DNA from: UBA12087 sp964370815
GTDB lineage: Bacteria; Chloroflexota; Anaerolineae; Anaerolineales; Villigracilaceae
Assembly: GCA_964370815.1 (NCBI GenBank)
Contig: CAYJKQ010000005.1
Span: 62,001 to 126,000, forward strand
Reading direction: 5' to 3'
DNA length: 64,000 nucleotides
A program made the translations under genes and the position numbers. The notes beneath the pieces were generated by a model. It saw nothing but the letters and a program-made list of their open reading frames with translations, had not been told where the DNA came from and searched no databases. This document shows, piece after piece, positions 7,967 through 17,628 of the stretch. How positions within the stretch are numbered: the stretch's first letter is position 1; every line of letters starts with the position of its first letter.

Positions 7967-10294
7967 TTATTTGTGAATAGATCCAACCTTCATCCGGCTC
8001 ACTTGTACCATCTTCCGAATGGATAAAGCATATTCCGGTTCCAATTGACTCTCATCAAAATGGTCATAAAGAGCCACCGTTTCTGAGTAAGCGTTACGAT
8101 TGTAGGTAAATTGTATCCAAGCAGCCAACTCCCGCATATTTGGTTTATGATCACCTTCGCTTTCTAAAAATCGGCGAATTACTCTTAAGTGAGCTTGAGA
8201 TGATATATCTTGGGCAGCGCTCATTTGTTCTCGCTCATTAGTTGTAGGTAGTCTCCAGCGATTGGTTCGTTTATCCAGCCAGAAATTTTGCTCCAGTAAA
8301 CGCTCTAACCGTCCTGTCTCAACATCCCCCCCCTGTAGCGTTGCAGTCGCAGCTTGCCAAGTAGGAATCAGATCGCCAACCGTCTGAGGATTGGCTGAAA
8401 GCACAGCATTCATCCAAGCGATTGCTCCTGTATCACTATTTAAGTCAAAAACATTACCACCAGAGACAGCTTCGCCTCGTAAATACCAGCGCCCATCGAT
8501 CTGTTTAAAGTAATGTGGCAGGATTGCTCCCACTTTTTCCATCGAAACATCTACAAAACCATCCGTCAACATGTCATAAAGGACGACATTCCAGAAATGC
8601 TGTAGTGTGCGCTTGTCAGGAGATGGATCGGAGGCTAAAAAATCTGCAATTTGTTGGGCAATTCGAGCTTCAGCCTCTCCATTGCGAACAGTAGTCGTTC
8701 CGTTTTTTTGCTTGGTTATGTTAGGTCCTGGTTTGCGCAAGTTTAGAACTATATCTTTATTAGTGACTTTTTCTAAACCCTTTGCACCGCGAATACCTTT
8801 AAAAGAAAGTTGCTCCTTATCAAAACTATTTATCTCAGCCAACTCAAAACCTGCTGTTTCTACCGCATCTAGGATAGTTTGCCAAATTCGGTCATCCGAA
8901 TTATGAAATACGACTGATGCCCATCTCTCTGGCTTGAGAGTTCGATACATTTCATGGAAAGAATCAGTCATTAGGTGAGAATAGTCAGCCAAAACGTTCT
9001 TGTTTTTGTGTTTTATATGTACAACTGCCTCATAAGTTTGATCAGTAAGATTTTCTAACCATGACTCCCAAATAAAGTTACAATCAGCGTAGAAAATATT
9101 TGATCCAAAAGGAGGATCACAAAAGATGTAATCTATTGTTTGATCTGGAATTCCTTTCATACTACTTGCTGTTCCGATGTGTGTAAAAATTTCCCCTTTT
9201 GGAAAATTATTAGCATTCTTCATCAATTTTTTTACACGATCGGAGAAAGCGCCCCAAACATTCCTCTCAACCACAAATGAACCTATATATAGCGTACCAG
9301 CTACAGGAACATTACCTCGCTTCCCAAATTGATAACCAGTCAATTTTGACACGAGGCGAGTAGAAACACCGGTAAAGGCGAACCGCAGCTTCGATAGTGT
9401 ATTGGGGTTTTGTGACTTATCTATCTCGTCCCATACTCTTGCTAAAGCCCAAAGATTTCTTCGAGTAAAAAACTTATCAACGCTATCAATTCCATGATCT
9501 CGATGCACACCGCGCCACATTTCCCATGATTCATCAAAAGGGTTAGTTGGGTACCAATAAGAAATTTTTGTGTTTTCTATTTGGGTGATATGTGCTTTTT
9601 CTTCTTCTGTAGTTTTATGTTCTGAACGATTTGGATGACAATATGGACATTCGAACTGGGTGAGAACTGGCTCAGATCGGAGCCAGCGTAACCCTAATTT
9701 GGCTTGTTCCTTGCCACATTCTGGGCAAGAAAATGCATCTTTAACTTTGCCTAATTCGTGATCCACTGCTAAATCCCACATAATTAGTTCTGCAGAGCAG
9801 CGATTGCACTCTAAAACATCACTCCAAATCAATAGGTGAATTATTGCAGGACCTTTGCATCGATCACATGTTGTATTGTATAACCAATCAAACTCATCCT
9901 TTACCGCAACTTGAATCCGTTCATACTCATGTTTCAATGAAATTAGATCTATTGGTGTGCAATAATTATAGGCGATGTGAACAGCCGCAGGAGAAAGGTC
10001 ATTAAGAATTGCTCGACGCCCTAACATCAAAGCAGCTACCCCTGTCATACCAGACCCACAGAAAGGATCTAAAACTATGTCCCCAGGGTTTGTGTAGTGA
10101 GTGATATACGGTTCAATACCTTGTGGCGGTACTTTGGTATGGTAAGAATGGGCGTTGTATATGGCTGTTGCCTTACCTGCCTTTACTGGTGTTGCAAAAG
10201 GCGGGCGGCGGTAATCGTCAGTCGCTGGATCATACGGTTTCGCAAATCGTTTAATAAATTCAGACAGATCCATTTTTGAGTTTTGAAAATTCAT
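7967..10294 (-). CDS. pglX: BREX PglX-type DNA methyltransferase (PglXI-like, with zinc ribbons)
   Basis: The protein is 775 aa. SAM-binding motif I DPFCGSGMTG lies near residue 78, followed by a NDLSPAA motif. Catalytic motif IV DPPFGSN lies near residue 392. Motif IV comes after motif I with a long insert that holds at least two zinc-binding pairs (CDRC/CNRC and CPECG/CPYC). DPPF with this layout points to an amino-group (N6-adenine or N4-cytosine) methyltransferase. It resembles the ~900-aa methyltransferase at 58465-61143 and so is closer to type 3 PglXI than to the ~1200-aa PglX of type 1. The last ~70 residues are the module also found on the four downstream accessory proteins. It starts 10 bp after brxC and presumably marks host DNA. 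Confidence 0.82.
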   Translation of the reverse strand: MNFQNSKMDLSEFIKRFAKPYDPATDDYRRPPFATPVKAGKATAIYNAHSYHTKVPPQGIEPYITHYTNPGDIVLDPFCGSGMTGVAALMLGRRAILNDLSPAAVHIAYNYCTPIDLISLKHEYERIQVAVKDEFDWLYNTTCDRCKGPAIIHLLIWSDVLECNRCSAELIMWDLAVDHELGKVKDAFSCPECGKEQAKLGLRWLRSEPVLTQFECPYCHPNRSEHKTTEEEKAHITQIENTKISYWYPTNPFDESWEMWRGVHRDHGIDSVDKFFTRRNLWALARVWDEIDKSQNPNTLSKLRFAFTGVSTRLVSKLTGYQFGKRGNVPVAGTLYIGSFVVERNVWGAFSDRVKKLMKNANNFPKGEIFTHIGTASSMKGIPDQTIDYIFCDPPFGSNIFYADCNFIWESWLENLTDQTYEAVVHIKHKNKNVLADYSHLMTDSFHEMYRTLKPERWASVVFHNSDDRIWQTILDAVETAGFELAEINSFDKEQLSFKGIRGAKGLEKVTNKDIVLNLRKPGPNITKQKNGTTTVRNGEAEARIAQQIADFLASDPSPDKRTLQHFWNVVLYDMLTDGFVDVSMEKVGAILPHYFKQIDGRWYLRGEAVSGGNVFDLNSDTGAIAWMNAVLSANPQTVGDLIPTWQAATATLQGGDVETGRLERLLEQNFWLDKRTNRWRLPTTNEREQMSAAQDISSQAHLRVIRRFLESEGDHKPNMRELAAWIQFTYNRNAYSETVALYDHFDESQLEPEYALSIRKMVQVSRMKVGSIHK

Positions 10295-10304
10295 AACTAA
10301 TCCA

Positions 10305-13300
10305 TCACTTCAAGTTTATTCTTATATTTTTTTTACCAGGATGGGATTTTTGTGCTTCTTTAAACGCTTTTTGTAGCAATTTTCGAAACTCATCCACTAC
10401 TTCAGGAATATCATTTTCTTCCAAAGAACTATATCTTTCTAAGAGTGAATTGACCGCCCCGCTTTCCACTGTAACGATTTGTTCCTGAAGTAACAACTTG
10501 CGAATCATGTCTATAATTTTCTCGTCCAGAACACTAACCAGAGATGTCAAATTTGCAGCATGGATCACCTGTAAAAACTGGCCCAACGTATCACCTTTTC
10601 CACGCTCTAGTACTCTGCGGATCGTCTCACTGGCAAGGCGGCGTTGCTGATCAAGTAAGGCCTGATTCAAATCGGATTTGAATTCCTCCATGGCTTGCTC
10701 TGGTGCTGTACAAGTTATTTCTCTTTTGCAATAGGCACAAACAGGTGTGGTTTCCACATTTACTTCTAAATAATTAGTTATTGAACAAGATTCAAGCCCT
10801 TGAAGTATCTCAGCATATCGAGTTTCTAAATTCTTGCCGGTAGCAGGACCTAATTCAGCAACTCCATTTAATAAAGCCAAAGCATGCAATTGAACAGGAA
10901 CATCTGCCAGGTTCTTCTGAATTTTGATGACGGATGCATTTGTATCACGGTGAAATTTTTGATATTCATTATGATAGCGTTTCTTGAAATCTTCGAATGT
11001 TGCCCAAATGCTACTCCATAGATGAGGTTGAGCTGCCAGACTTGCTAGATCGATTTGCATCTGGAGAGTCATTCGTTGAGCTTTCAACTCACGATCACTA
11101 TCTCTCAAACTGACTTGCTGTAGATAGCGGTGGCATTCACCAATTTGTGCAACGAAACCAGATAATGTTTTGAGTCGTCCGTAAGATTGCATTGCAGCTT
11201 TGAATGAATCAGGGGATTGGAACAATTCCTGTCCTTTTTCGTAAAAGGCTTCATAACTAGCACTTTCTTCAAACAAAATTTTCAAATCTCCAAGAATCTT
11301 TTGATCTGCCTGTTCAAGTTCTTTCCCAAGTGTTCTTTGCAAGACTTGTAAATCGCGTTGATATTGTGTAAGTTCTTTTTCAACGTGTTCCAACCTTTCC
11401 AAAAATCGGTTGCTTTCTGCTTCTATCTCGGTTTGATTAACCGTTGCGCGTAGGTCATCTACAATCAAGCGACCATAATCCAATACATCATTCCAATGTG
11501 GGCCAACGGCAAGTATTAATGCGTCCAATGAAGGATAAAGGTCTGGTTTCCATTGGAGTTCTGTTATCATAGCAGCGTTGATGCGTTTTTGGACTAAAGG
11601 CCGGTTATCCCGCATCCGAATTTTATGGTTGATCTTTAGGCTTATATCAATACGTGGATTGCCACGGCGCAAAAATGCTAACAAATATAATTGAATAACA
11701 ATATAGGGTAACCCATATGGAGGGCGAGATAAAACTTCATAGATTTTGTAGACTTTGAGTTCATTTCCCTTTTCAGCGGAAAGAAGATCGCTAATCTTTT
11801 CGAGCGCAAGCGCACTTTGTTGAGGAGCAAAATGAGCTGGTTGATCGGAAGTTGAAAGACCTAAACCAACCCCATAGTTTTTCGTAGCCGTCACCTGCGA
11901 TGGTCCCGGGGATTTACTAAAATATCCTTCAAATAACTTTCCTGCCTCTGTAGATGTTAACGTGCTCCGTAGTAGGTTCCAATCAAAAAGTGGTTGTTTG
12001 TAACAAGCCGATAGAATCTTTTCCGTTAGAAGATTTATCTGACCTTCAAAACCAACTCTACCAAAAATTTCTCTTGTAGAAATGCCCAGATTGTCGCGTG
12101 TAGAAACTTCCCCGTTACGATAAAGGCCAAGTTGTGTTTGTAAAAGATTATTTATATATATTGCTTTTTGGGTCGCTAACCAACCCTGGATAGTCTCAGA
12201 TTCCTTGCCATTGCGGTTCTTATAGTCATCATTCATGCGACACCAGGCAAGATATTCTGTCGCTCCAAGAATCGCTTCTTCACTCAAGACTGCTGGGTAA
12301 ATCACTGCAATCCGGGAGTCTTGCAATTCTTCCGGTTTTACACGCTGAGCAACATCTGCAACCATTATCACTATACGGAAGTGCTGGTCATCGATTACTA
12401 ACGGCATACACCAATCAGCTTGCCATCGAGTTGCTAGGATGATTTCGCCTGAGTATTGCAAATTGTGAACCTCAAAAGATCGATTTACCGAGCGATCAGG
12501 TTCCAGATCTGCAAACATACCCGGTTTTGTGTTCGTGAACATCGTTTTCCATAAAAGGCTTTCGTTCCATGTAGTTATTATAGGGTAGCGATCTCCTTGC
12601 TTAATTTTACGCACATACTCTCTGAAAATATTGGTAGGTAAAACTGTATCTTCGGAAGGAATAAAACTAGCGTTTTCTCCTTCCAGGTGGATTTGCGGTA
12701 ATGCGTTGAGATCGTTCAGTACAAGCAGCACATTGTCTTCAGCTTTTAATACATTATCAACCAGTAAAGTAGCTTCAGTTAAATCTTTAATGGAAAGTGG
12801 TTTATGAGGTCTGTCGAAATTGGCTTCATACCATAAAAAAAGGGTCGTCAAAATACTTTTAGCCAGATCGAGGTCATCGTCTATGTCCAAATTTGGAAGA
12901 GCCTGCATGGCATTGTTATATGCTGTAAAATGAGATTTATAAACAGGTTTATTCAGACAATCTTTGAGTAGGTGCTGACTGAGAATCAAATCACTAGCTC
13001 GAATAAGTGTGTCCCTAGCCAATAATTCCTGATTTTGAAGTACTTCGTACAATATAAGTATTCCAGACCTAGGGCCAGGTAAGTCACGAGATGTGATTCG
13101 CCTGACGATTTCGAAACACCTTGGCTGGAATGGATACGTTTCTTTAAATTCATCCTCGGTTAATTGACGAGCAAATTCAAAGGTTTGTTGATAGAATCGG
13201 TAGTAATCTGTAACTTCTGGAAATCGTTCTGGATTAAGACCTCGTACGCGGCGAGAGGCAATAATATCGTAATCGCGTTCATCTTGAGAAGCAAGCAATG

Positions 13301-14231
13301 GCAAATTGATGAATCGATCCCCCTCTTGGCCACCGTGTAGTTTTGCTGGACGAGCACTTTGAGATGCAACAATTGTATGGACTGCTAACCCGTGTTCTTT
13401 ATAAAGGAGATATCCGAGAGTCTCCAACAAATCCTCATCTTTTGCACGTGCTTCCAGGTTATTGGAATGGATATTTGCCCAACCTTCGTACTCGTCAATG
13501 ATGATTAATAACCCCTTATAGCCTTGATCTGTGATCTGTTGGTAAATAGCGGCTAATCTATCTTTCACGCTTCTGGTTACCACTGCTCGAACTCTTTTTT
13601 CTGCCAGAAAAGAGTTCAATTGATCAGCAATTATTTCATAATCGTCGTTCATTAATAAATCAGTGATACTTGATCCTGAATTTTTCAGAATATATGCATC
13701 TATCGCATTTTTATCGGTAAGAGATTGGTTTTCGTACCAGTCAATCAACTCTTGGGCTGCGGTGAGCCGAACATCCCCTTCTAAATTAGCTCGCTTAAGA
13801 GCCAAACGAAATCCTTTTTCAAGTAATACATCCATTAGGCTTCTGGAATTAATTGCTTCATTACTAGCCTCCCCCCGTAGTGAAAGTATCACTGGAAACA
13901 AACGATGATCTTTTAGCCTCGATTGATATTGGCGAACTGTAGGATCATCAACTTTAACCCAAAGCGAATCTGAAAAATCACTCAATAGAGCGGTCAAGGT
14001 TGCCAGGAAATGTGTTTTACCAGATCCATATTCAGCTTCTACCCAAAAACCTTGACCTTGTCCGAGTACTACGGATTCAAGAACTTCTGTAAAATGGTGA
14101 AGAATAGTTTCTGTAAAAATATATGTCTCTACAGTCTCTTCTGGTTTTTCCAAAGCCGCATTACTTAATTCCAACGTCAATAAAGGTTTATTTTTATGAA
14201 CGATTAAATCATTCAGCGGTAATCTGGGCAT
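10305..14231 (-). CDS. brxC: BrxC/PglY-like large P-loop ATPase of BREX
   Basis: The protein is 1308 aa, the usual size for BrxC. Walker A AEYGSGKTH is at about residues 66-74 and a Walker B IIIDEYEGW at about 243-251. A long helical, coiled-coil-like region spans roughly 940-1150. A Cys cluster VCAYCKREITC at about 1161-1171 may bind zinc. BrxC is the AAA-type scaffold ATPase found in nearly all BREX types and is needed for protection. It lies between the small BrxB/BrxF-like gene (3-bp gap upstream) and the methyltransferase (10-bp gap downstream), the standard position. It shares architecture with the 1259-aa ATPase at 54670-58449, but the two look only distantly related. Confidence 0.85.
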   Translation of the reverse strand: MPRLPLNDLIVHKNKPLLTLELSNAALEKPEETVETYIFTETILHHFTEVLESVVLGQGQGFWVEAEYGSGKTHFLATLTALLSDFSDSLWVKVDDPTVRQYQSRLKDHRLFPVILSLRGEASNEAINSRSLMDVLLEKGFRLALKRANLEGDVRLTAAQELIDWYENQSLTDKNAIDAYILKNSGSSITDLLMNDDYEIIADQLNSFLAEKRVRAVVTRSVKDRLAAIYQQITDQGYKGLLIIIDEYEGWANIHSNNLEARAKDEDLLETLGYLLYKEHGLAVHTIVASQSARPAKLHGGQEGDRFINLPLLASQDERDYDIIASRRVRGLNPERFPEVTDYYRFYQQTFEFARQLTEDEFKETYPFQPRCFEIVRRITSRDLPGPRSGILILYEVLQNQELLARDTLIRASDLILSQHLLKDCLNKPVYKSHFTAYNNAMQALPNLDIDDDLDLAKSILTTLFLWYEANFDRPHKPLSIKDLTEATLLVDNVLKAEDNVLLVLNDLNALPQIHLEGENASFIPSEDTVLPTNIFREYVRKIKQGDRYPIITTWNESLLWKTMFTNTKPGMFADLEPDRSVNRSFEVHNLQYSGEIILATRWQADWCMPLVIDDQHFRIVIMVADVAQRVKPEELQDSRIAVIYPAVLSEEAILGATEYLAWCRMNDDYKNRNGKESETIQGWLATQKAIYINNLLQTQLGLYRNGEVSTRDNLGISTREIFGRVGFEGQINLLTEKILSACYKQPLFDWNLLRSTLTSTEAGKLFEGYFSKSPGPSQVTATKNYGVGLGLSTSDQPAHFAPQQSALALEKISDLLSAEKGNELKVYKIYEVLSRPPYGLPYIVIQLYLLAFLRRGNPRIDISLKINHKIRMRDNRPLVQKRINAAMITELQWKPDLYPSLDALILAVGPHWNDVLDYGRLIVDDLRATVNQTEIEAESNRFLERLEHVEKELTQYQRDLQVLQRTLGKELEQADQKILGDLKILFEESASYEAFYEKGQELFQSPDSFKAAMQSYGRLKTLSGFVAQIGECHRYLQQVSLRDSDRELKAQRMTLQMQIDLASLAAQPHLWSSIWATFEDFKKRYHNEYQKFHRDTNASVIKIQKNLADVPVQLHALALLNGVAELGPATGKNLETRYAEILQGLESCSITNYLEVNVETTPVCAYCKREITCTAPEQAMEEFKSDLNQALLDQQRRLASETIRRVLERGKGDTLGQFLQVIHAANLTSLVSVLDEKIIDMIRKLLLQEQIVTVESGAVNSLLERYSSLEENDIPEVVDEFRKLLQKAFKEAQKSHPGKKNIRINLK

Positions 14232-14234
14232 AAT

Positions 14235-14732
14235 TCACTCTTCTTTCACTATAGACTCATCAGGGATTTCTGTTGTCAAATACCTTAATATATCCGATGG
14301 TGAGAGTTTGATATATTCTGGTAAAGGTTTGGATGGATTAAAACTAACATCCATTGCTGAGATAGATAAGACGATCATGCAACTTTCAGTAGCAAGCCGG
14401 GTAAATAGACTCATCGGAATTCGATAGCGATAGAGTAAATCTAGGCCATTTATCAATAATCCTCGCTGTTTTCGGCTTGGGAGAAACTGATTAGTTATCC
14501 AATTTTCAATTATGTTCGATAACTCACGTCTTGCAGCCTCATCACCATAGGGAACTTTTTCCAATTCCAAGCATAAGCTATGTAAATCGAGTATCTTAAA
14601 GAATCCCTTTGGACATTGTGAAATTAGATCATTCATTTCGCCAATCCAAAGATATATATGGCGATTTGTTAACGCAGGTATTGAGTGATCAGCAAATCTA
14701 ATGATTAGATCCAGAAATTCTTTTTGTTTCAT
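14235..14732 (-). CDS. Small BrxB/BrxF-like BREX protein
   Basis: The protein is 165 aa. The middle has LLINGLDLLYRYR followed by FTRLATESCMIVL. This lines up by eye with ILISDIDLLFEPR and FQRASRLSRMIVF of the BrxF-like protein at 54218-54661. Both genes lie directly upstream of a brxC and encode proteins of about 150-165 aa. The Asp in DLLY could correspond to a Walker B-like acidic position, but no Walker A is visible. Its start codon overlaps the brxA stop by 4 bp (ATGA). In other BREX types this slot is held by BrxB (DUF1788) or BrxF; I cannot decide between them, so no symbol is given. Confidence 0.6.
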   Translation of the reverse strand: MKQKEFLDLIIRFADHSIPALTNRHIYLWIGEMNDLISQCPKGFFKILDLHSLCLELEKVPYGDEAARRELSNIIENWITNQFLPSRKQRGLLINGLDLLYRYRIPMSLFTRLATESCMIVLSISAMDVSFNPSKPLPEYIKLSPSDILRYLTTEIPDESIVKEE

Positions 14733-15472
14733 AATCGGATCGTCTTTGATAAATATTCTTCGTATGAGTACTTCGTTGTGATTTGTTCAAGTTGATCAAT
14801 AACAGCATACTTGGCAATAATTCCTTTTGAATAAGCATCATTTAATATCATTCGGATTGTTGATATATCCCGTATGCCAAGTAGCTTCCAAAATTTTGCT
14901 TCGAAAATGTCGGATATTCGGATGATACCTGGAGTAAATGCTAATTTCTCATGCATGGCAATCAGAAATGCATTGTCAGGCAATGGAATTGGCTGGATAG
15001 TGACTCCATTAATTGAAGAAGTAATAAAATTCATATGAACTAAAGCTGATTTTAGACGGCGATAGGAATCGTTTTTAAAAGAACCATACTCTGAACTAAT
15101 AAAGTCTTGAATAATTGAATTTTCAATGATCGATCCCGGTTGGAGAGCACTTAATTGCTCTAGAACAAATTTTGCTATAACCGGCTCTGCTTCAAGGGTT
15201 GTCATTCGAGCAAGGTCTTCAAGAATATTTTCATCTTGATAAGAATACCAAACCCTTGAATTTATTCCTTTAAGGCTTCTTTCAGGGAACAACCGAAGCA
15301 AAATCAAATTTGTATATCGCTTTCTGACCATATCTGAATTTTGTCTCATATTCTGAAGTAAATGTAAACGAAATATTTCAAAATCAGTGAACTCTATACT
15401 TTCTTTAACTGCTAACAATCCAGTATCCCAAGCAACAGACTGAATTGTAGATGGTTTTACGGATAGCGACAT
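14729..15472 (-). CDS. brxA: BrxA-like protein (DUF1819-like), first gene of the BREX operon
   Basis: The protein is 247 aa and begins the ten-gene operon. The region VRKRYTNLILLRLFPE matches the typical BrxA segment in which an Arg-rich helix precedes small winged-helix repeats. The rest is a helical protein with a likely second winged helix near the C-terminus. BrxA (DUF1819) is a small DNA-binding protein of most BREX types, usually about 200 aa, so this one is slightly long. Its position before a small BrxB/BrxF-like gene and brxC agrees with type 1, 5 and 6 gene order. The stop overlaps the next start. The assignment is moderate because the match is by pattern only. Confidence 0.6.
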   Translation of the reverse strand: MSLSVKPSTIQSVAWDTGLLAVKESIEFTDFEIFRLHLLQNMRQNSDMVRKRYTNLILLRLFPERSLKGINSRVWYSYQDENILEDLARMTTLEAEPVIAKFVLEQLSALQPGSIIENSIIQDFISSEYGSFKNDSYRRLKSALVHMNFITSSINGVTIQPIPLPDNAFLIAMHEKLAFTPGIIRISDIFEAKFWKLLGIRDISTIRMILNDAYSKGIIAKYAVIDQLEQITTKYSYEEYLSKTIRL

Positions 15473-15525
15473 CCGATTACTCCTATATGGATAGATTTTC
15501 TATTTCGAATAATTTCAGCTGTTTA

Positions 15526-15557
15526 TTAGTAAAATCCAATCGTAGAATATGTGTCAA
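15526..15557 (-). promoter_or_regulatory. Possible sigma70-type promoter of the first BREX operon
   Basis: Upstream of the BrxA-like gene a perfect TTGACA (15557 to 15552 on the minus strand) is followed, 17-20 bases later, by the AT-rich stretch TTTTACTAATAA, which could serve as the -10 region. It sits about 55-85 bp before the start codon. The -35 is good but the -10 is weak. Confidence 0.35.
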
Positions 15558-15689
15558 TTTGTATTTCCCCTGAGTTTATTATTTATCCTTTCTTGTCAAA
15601 GGGAAATTTAATACGGCTGGGGATATATTCTTGTAATATTGACCAGTTACACAAATTCTCGTTATTCCCAGTTGTTTATTAAAAGGAAA

Positions 15690-16390
15690 TAACAATCTTA
15701 ATGTGAGAAATATCTCTTTTTTATTATAGCTGAAAAAGAAGTTTTTATTAGTAAAAAGTACAATGATTTTTGGATGGGAAAGGAATTCTCTATTATGATC
15801 CCTCCATGGATTCCAGCAATCCAATGCCCGATTTGCTAATTTCTCTCTTTTAGCGAATATTTTCCCAACCAACTATTTGATGGCTGACAAACTAAACATA
15901 TTAACCCTCGTCAATGATCATTAAATCCCAATCAAAACGCTTCTCTTTTCTTCTACCTAGAGAATGGAGAAATGGAAATTATCTTGGATGTATTGAGTAT
16001 TCTACTGCTCCAACTGATTCTGTTTTGAAACATCGACGACATTCTCATACTTCTGCTGGGTTTCGTCAGAAGTTAAATCAAGATTCCATAGTCTAAGAAA
16101 AGGATCATCATTACGGTTTAGGATTGCCCTACCAATATTCTTGCGTAAAATACTTCGATCTTTATTCTCCAGGATAAAATGTTGCTTTATTCGTGATTGC
16201 AATTGATCAACTCCAGTATGAGTACCAACGCACATGATCCGAGTCGTTCTGTACCAATTTCCCCGACCTCGAAAAGGATATAAATCCCATTAAGAGGAAT
16301 GTTATTGGTATCAAAGGGAAAGCTAAGAATTGGCTGAAGATTAATTAGTAGATGGAGTTTCTGATAAATTCTACCCGTGTTTTTTTTTGT
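15690..16390 (-). pseudogene. Decayed GIY-YIG-like nuclease gene
   Basis: Reading the minus strand across frames recovers an ordered set of motifs from one gene. They are NNIPLNGIYILFEVGE (about 16250-16300), then after a frameshift VGTHTG, HFILENKDRSILRKNIGRA and LRLWNLDLTS (to about 16010), then KEKRFDWDLMII (about 15910-15950), then PSNSWLGKYSLKER in another frame (about 15850-15890), then WNPWRDHN (about 15800-15825). These recall a family of GIY-YIG proteins with a C-terminal PSxxWLG segment. At least three frame changes and stops separate the pieces, so the gene is dead unless there are assembly errors. The family is often seen near restriction genes. It follows the 333-aa gene in the same orientation. 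Confidence 0.6.
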
Positions 16391-16411
16391 TTACTTTATC
16401 TGTTTTGTGGA

Positions 16412-17413
16412 TTATTTTTGGACCTCGCCATTAATGAAACCCTCAGCACATTTATAATGCCAATTTTGGGAACCTGGATATGGGCTTGGGATAAACACAT
16501 AATCACGAACTTGAGTTGCAGCTTTATTATAAGTTTCGCCCTTGTGTGCATGGTAGATGACTTTTCTGGCAGCGAAATTTCGTGTTAATTTAAAATAAAG
16601 AGCTAAGTAAGATAGCCCCCCGAAAAAATATATAGATTCATTCGGTCGAATATCAACATCGTATAATTGGTTGAAATCATCAAATCTGTCTCTCGAACCT
16701 CGTTTGCTATAAGGTTCGCCTTGATTAGAAAAAGTAATATCGTAATAGGGTAATAGATAATCTGATCGAATTAAACCCCAACCTGCAGAAAGAATAAAAA
16801 CATTATTAGCACCGAATTTTCTCATTAAAGCTCTATATATAGGTGCTTTATACAAATCTCCAGCTTTGTAAAGTTGATCGGGATTCGAGCCTTTGTGATT
16901 ATATAATTCGAGATATTCTCTCCAAGTGGAACTTGTCCCCTCCCTAATATCATCAGGTTTATAACATTTATCTTGTTGAGTGTATCTTTCAGGATGCGCT
17001 ACAAAATGAACTTCTTCTCCAGAAATGGTTGTGAGCCTGCCTGCGTTCACATATTTACTGCCGGCGCATTGAATCACTATTTTACAAGAAGGTCCAGCGA
17101 TTTGCGAGGATGGTTCAACTGGAATCTTAATTGAAGGCATATAAAATTTATTTAATCCATGCACTCTTTGAAAACGAACCCATTGCAAACTCTGGTTAAC
17201 AATATCTACTTTCCAACCCGCTGATAACCAGGATTGAGCATATGGGTGATCATTGGCTGATGAAGGGTTTGCCCACCAGGGGCGATGGTCATAGGCACTC
17301 CTAGGTAGCCTAAAACCTAAAATGCGTTCGATTTCACTAAATGTTAACGTTTTCTCTGAGACATTTGGTGGAATCTTTAAAAGCATGTCACGAAGTGGAT
17401 CATATTTGCTCAT
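16412..17413 (-). CDS. DUF7662-like N-terminus plus YaaA/DUF6884-like domain protein
   Basis: The protein is 333 aa. Residues 1-85 match a small N-terminal domain recognisable by KYDPLRDMLL, LTFSEIERILGFRLP, a WWAN motif and AGWKVD. Residues about 110-330 have IQCAGSKY near the start and LSAGWGLI near 208, the two hallmark segments of YaaA/DUF6884-type proteins (conserved Cys/Lys loop and S-A-x-x-G-L). E. coli YaaA binds DNA and helps limit oxidative damage; DUF6884 proteins are frequent in defence neighbourhoods, with unknown chemistry. A second YaaA-like protein (53606-54211) occurs in the second BREX cluster. The decayed GIY-YIG gene lies just downstream. The role is unknown. Confidence 0.6.
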   Translation of the reverse strand: MSKYDPLRDMLLKIPPNVSEKTLTFSEIERILGFRLPRSAYDHRPWWANPSSANDHPYAQSWLSAGWKVDIVNQSLQWVRFQRVHGLNKFYMPSIKIPVEPSSQIAGPSCKIVIQCAGSKYVNAGRLTTISGEEVHFVAHPERYTQQDKCYKPDDIREGTSSTWREYLELYNHKGSNPDQLYKAGDLYKAPIYRALMRKFGANNVFILSAGWGLIRSDYLLPYYDITFSNQGEPYSKRGSRDRFDDFNQLYDVDIRPNESIYFFGGLSYLALYFKLTRNFAARKVIYHAHKGETYNKAATQVRDYVFIPSPYPGSQNWHYKCAEGFINGEVQK

Positions 17414-17628
17414 TATTTAGCTCCCTATTATACAAATTAAACGTTACGTGTGTCTTGGCGACATATTAAAGTGAACTAACTTAGCCCTCGGTTGTCATTC
17501 TCAACCTGACGCCTTGTGGAAGGAAATTGCCAAGAAGAAGCATAAAATCACTACCGCACCAAAATTGGCTCAAATGTAGCGTCACGAGTAGCCAAGCCAC
17601 TGTCCACTAGGAACGATATTAAACATTC

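Noticed and set aside
15579..15872. 97-codon minus-strand frame
   Set aside because: Parts of it are explained by the decayed GIY-YIG gene in a shifted frame (WNPWRDHN and the region before it); no own start signal.
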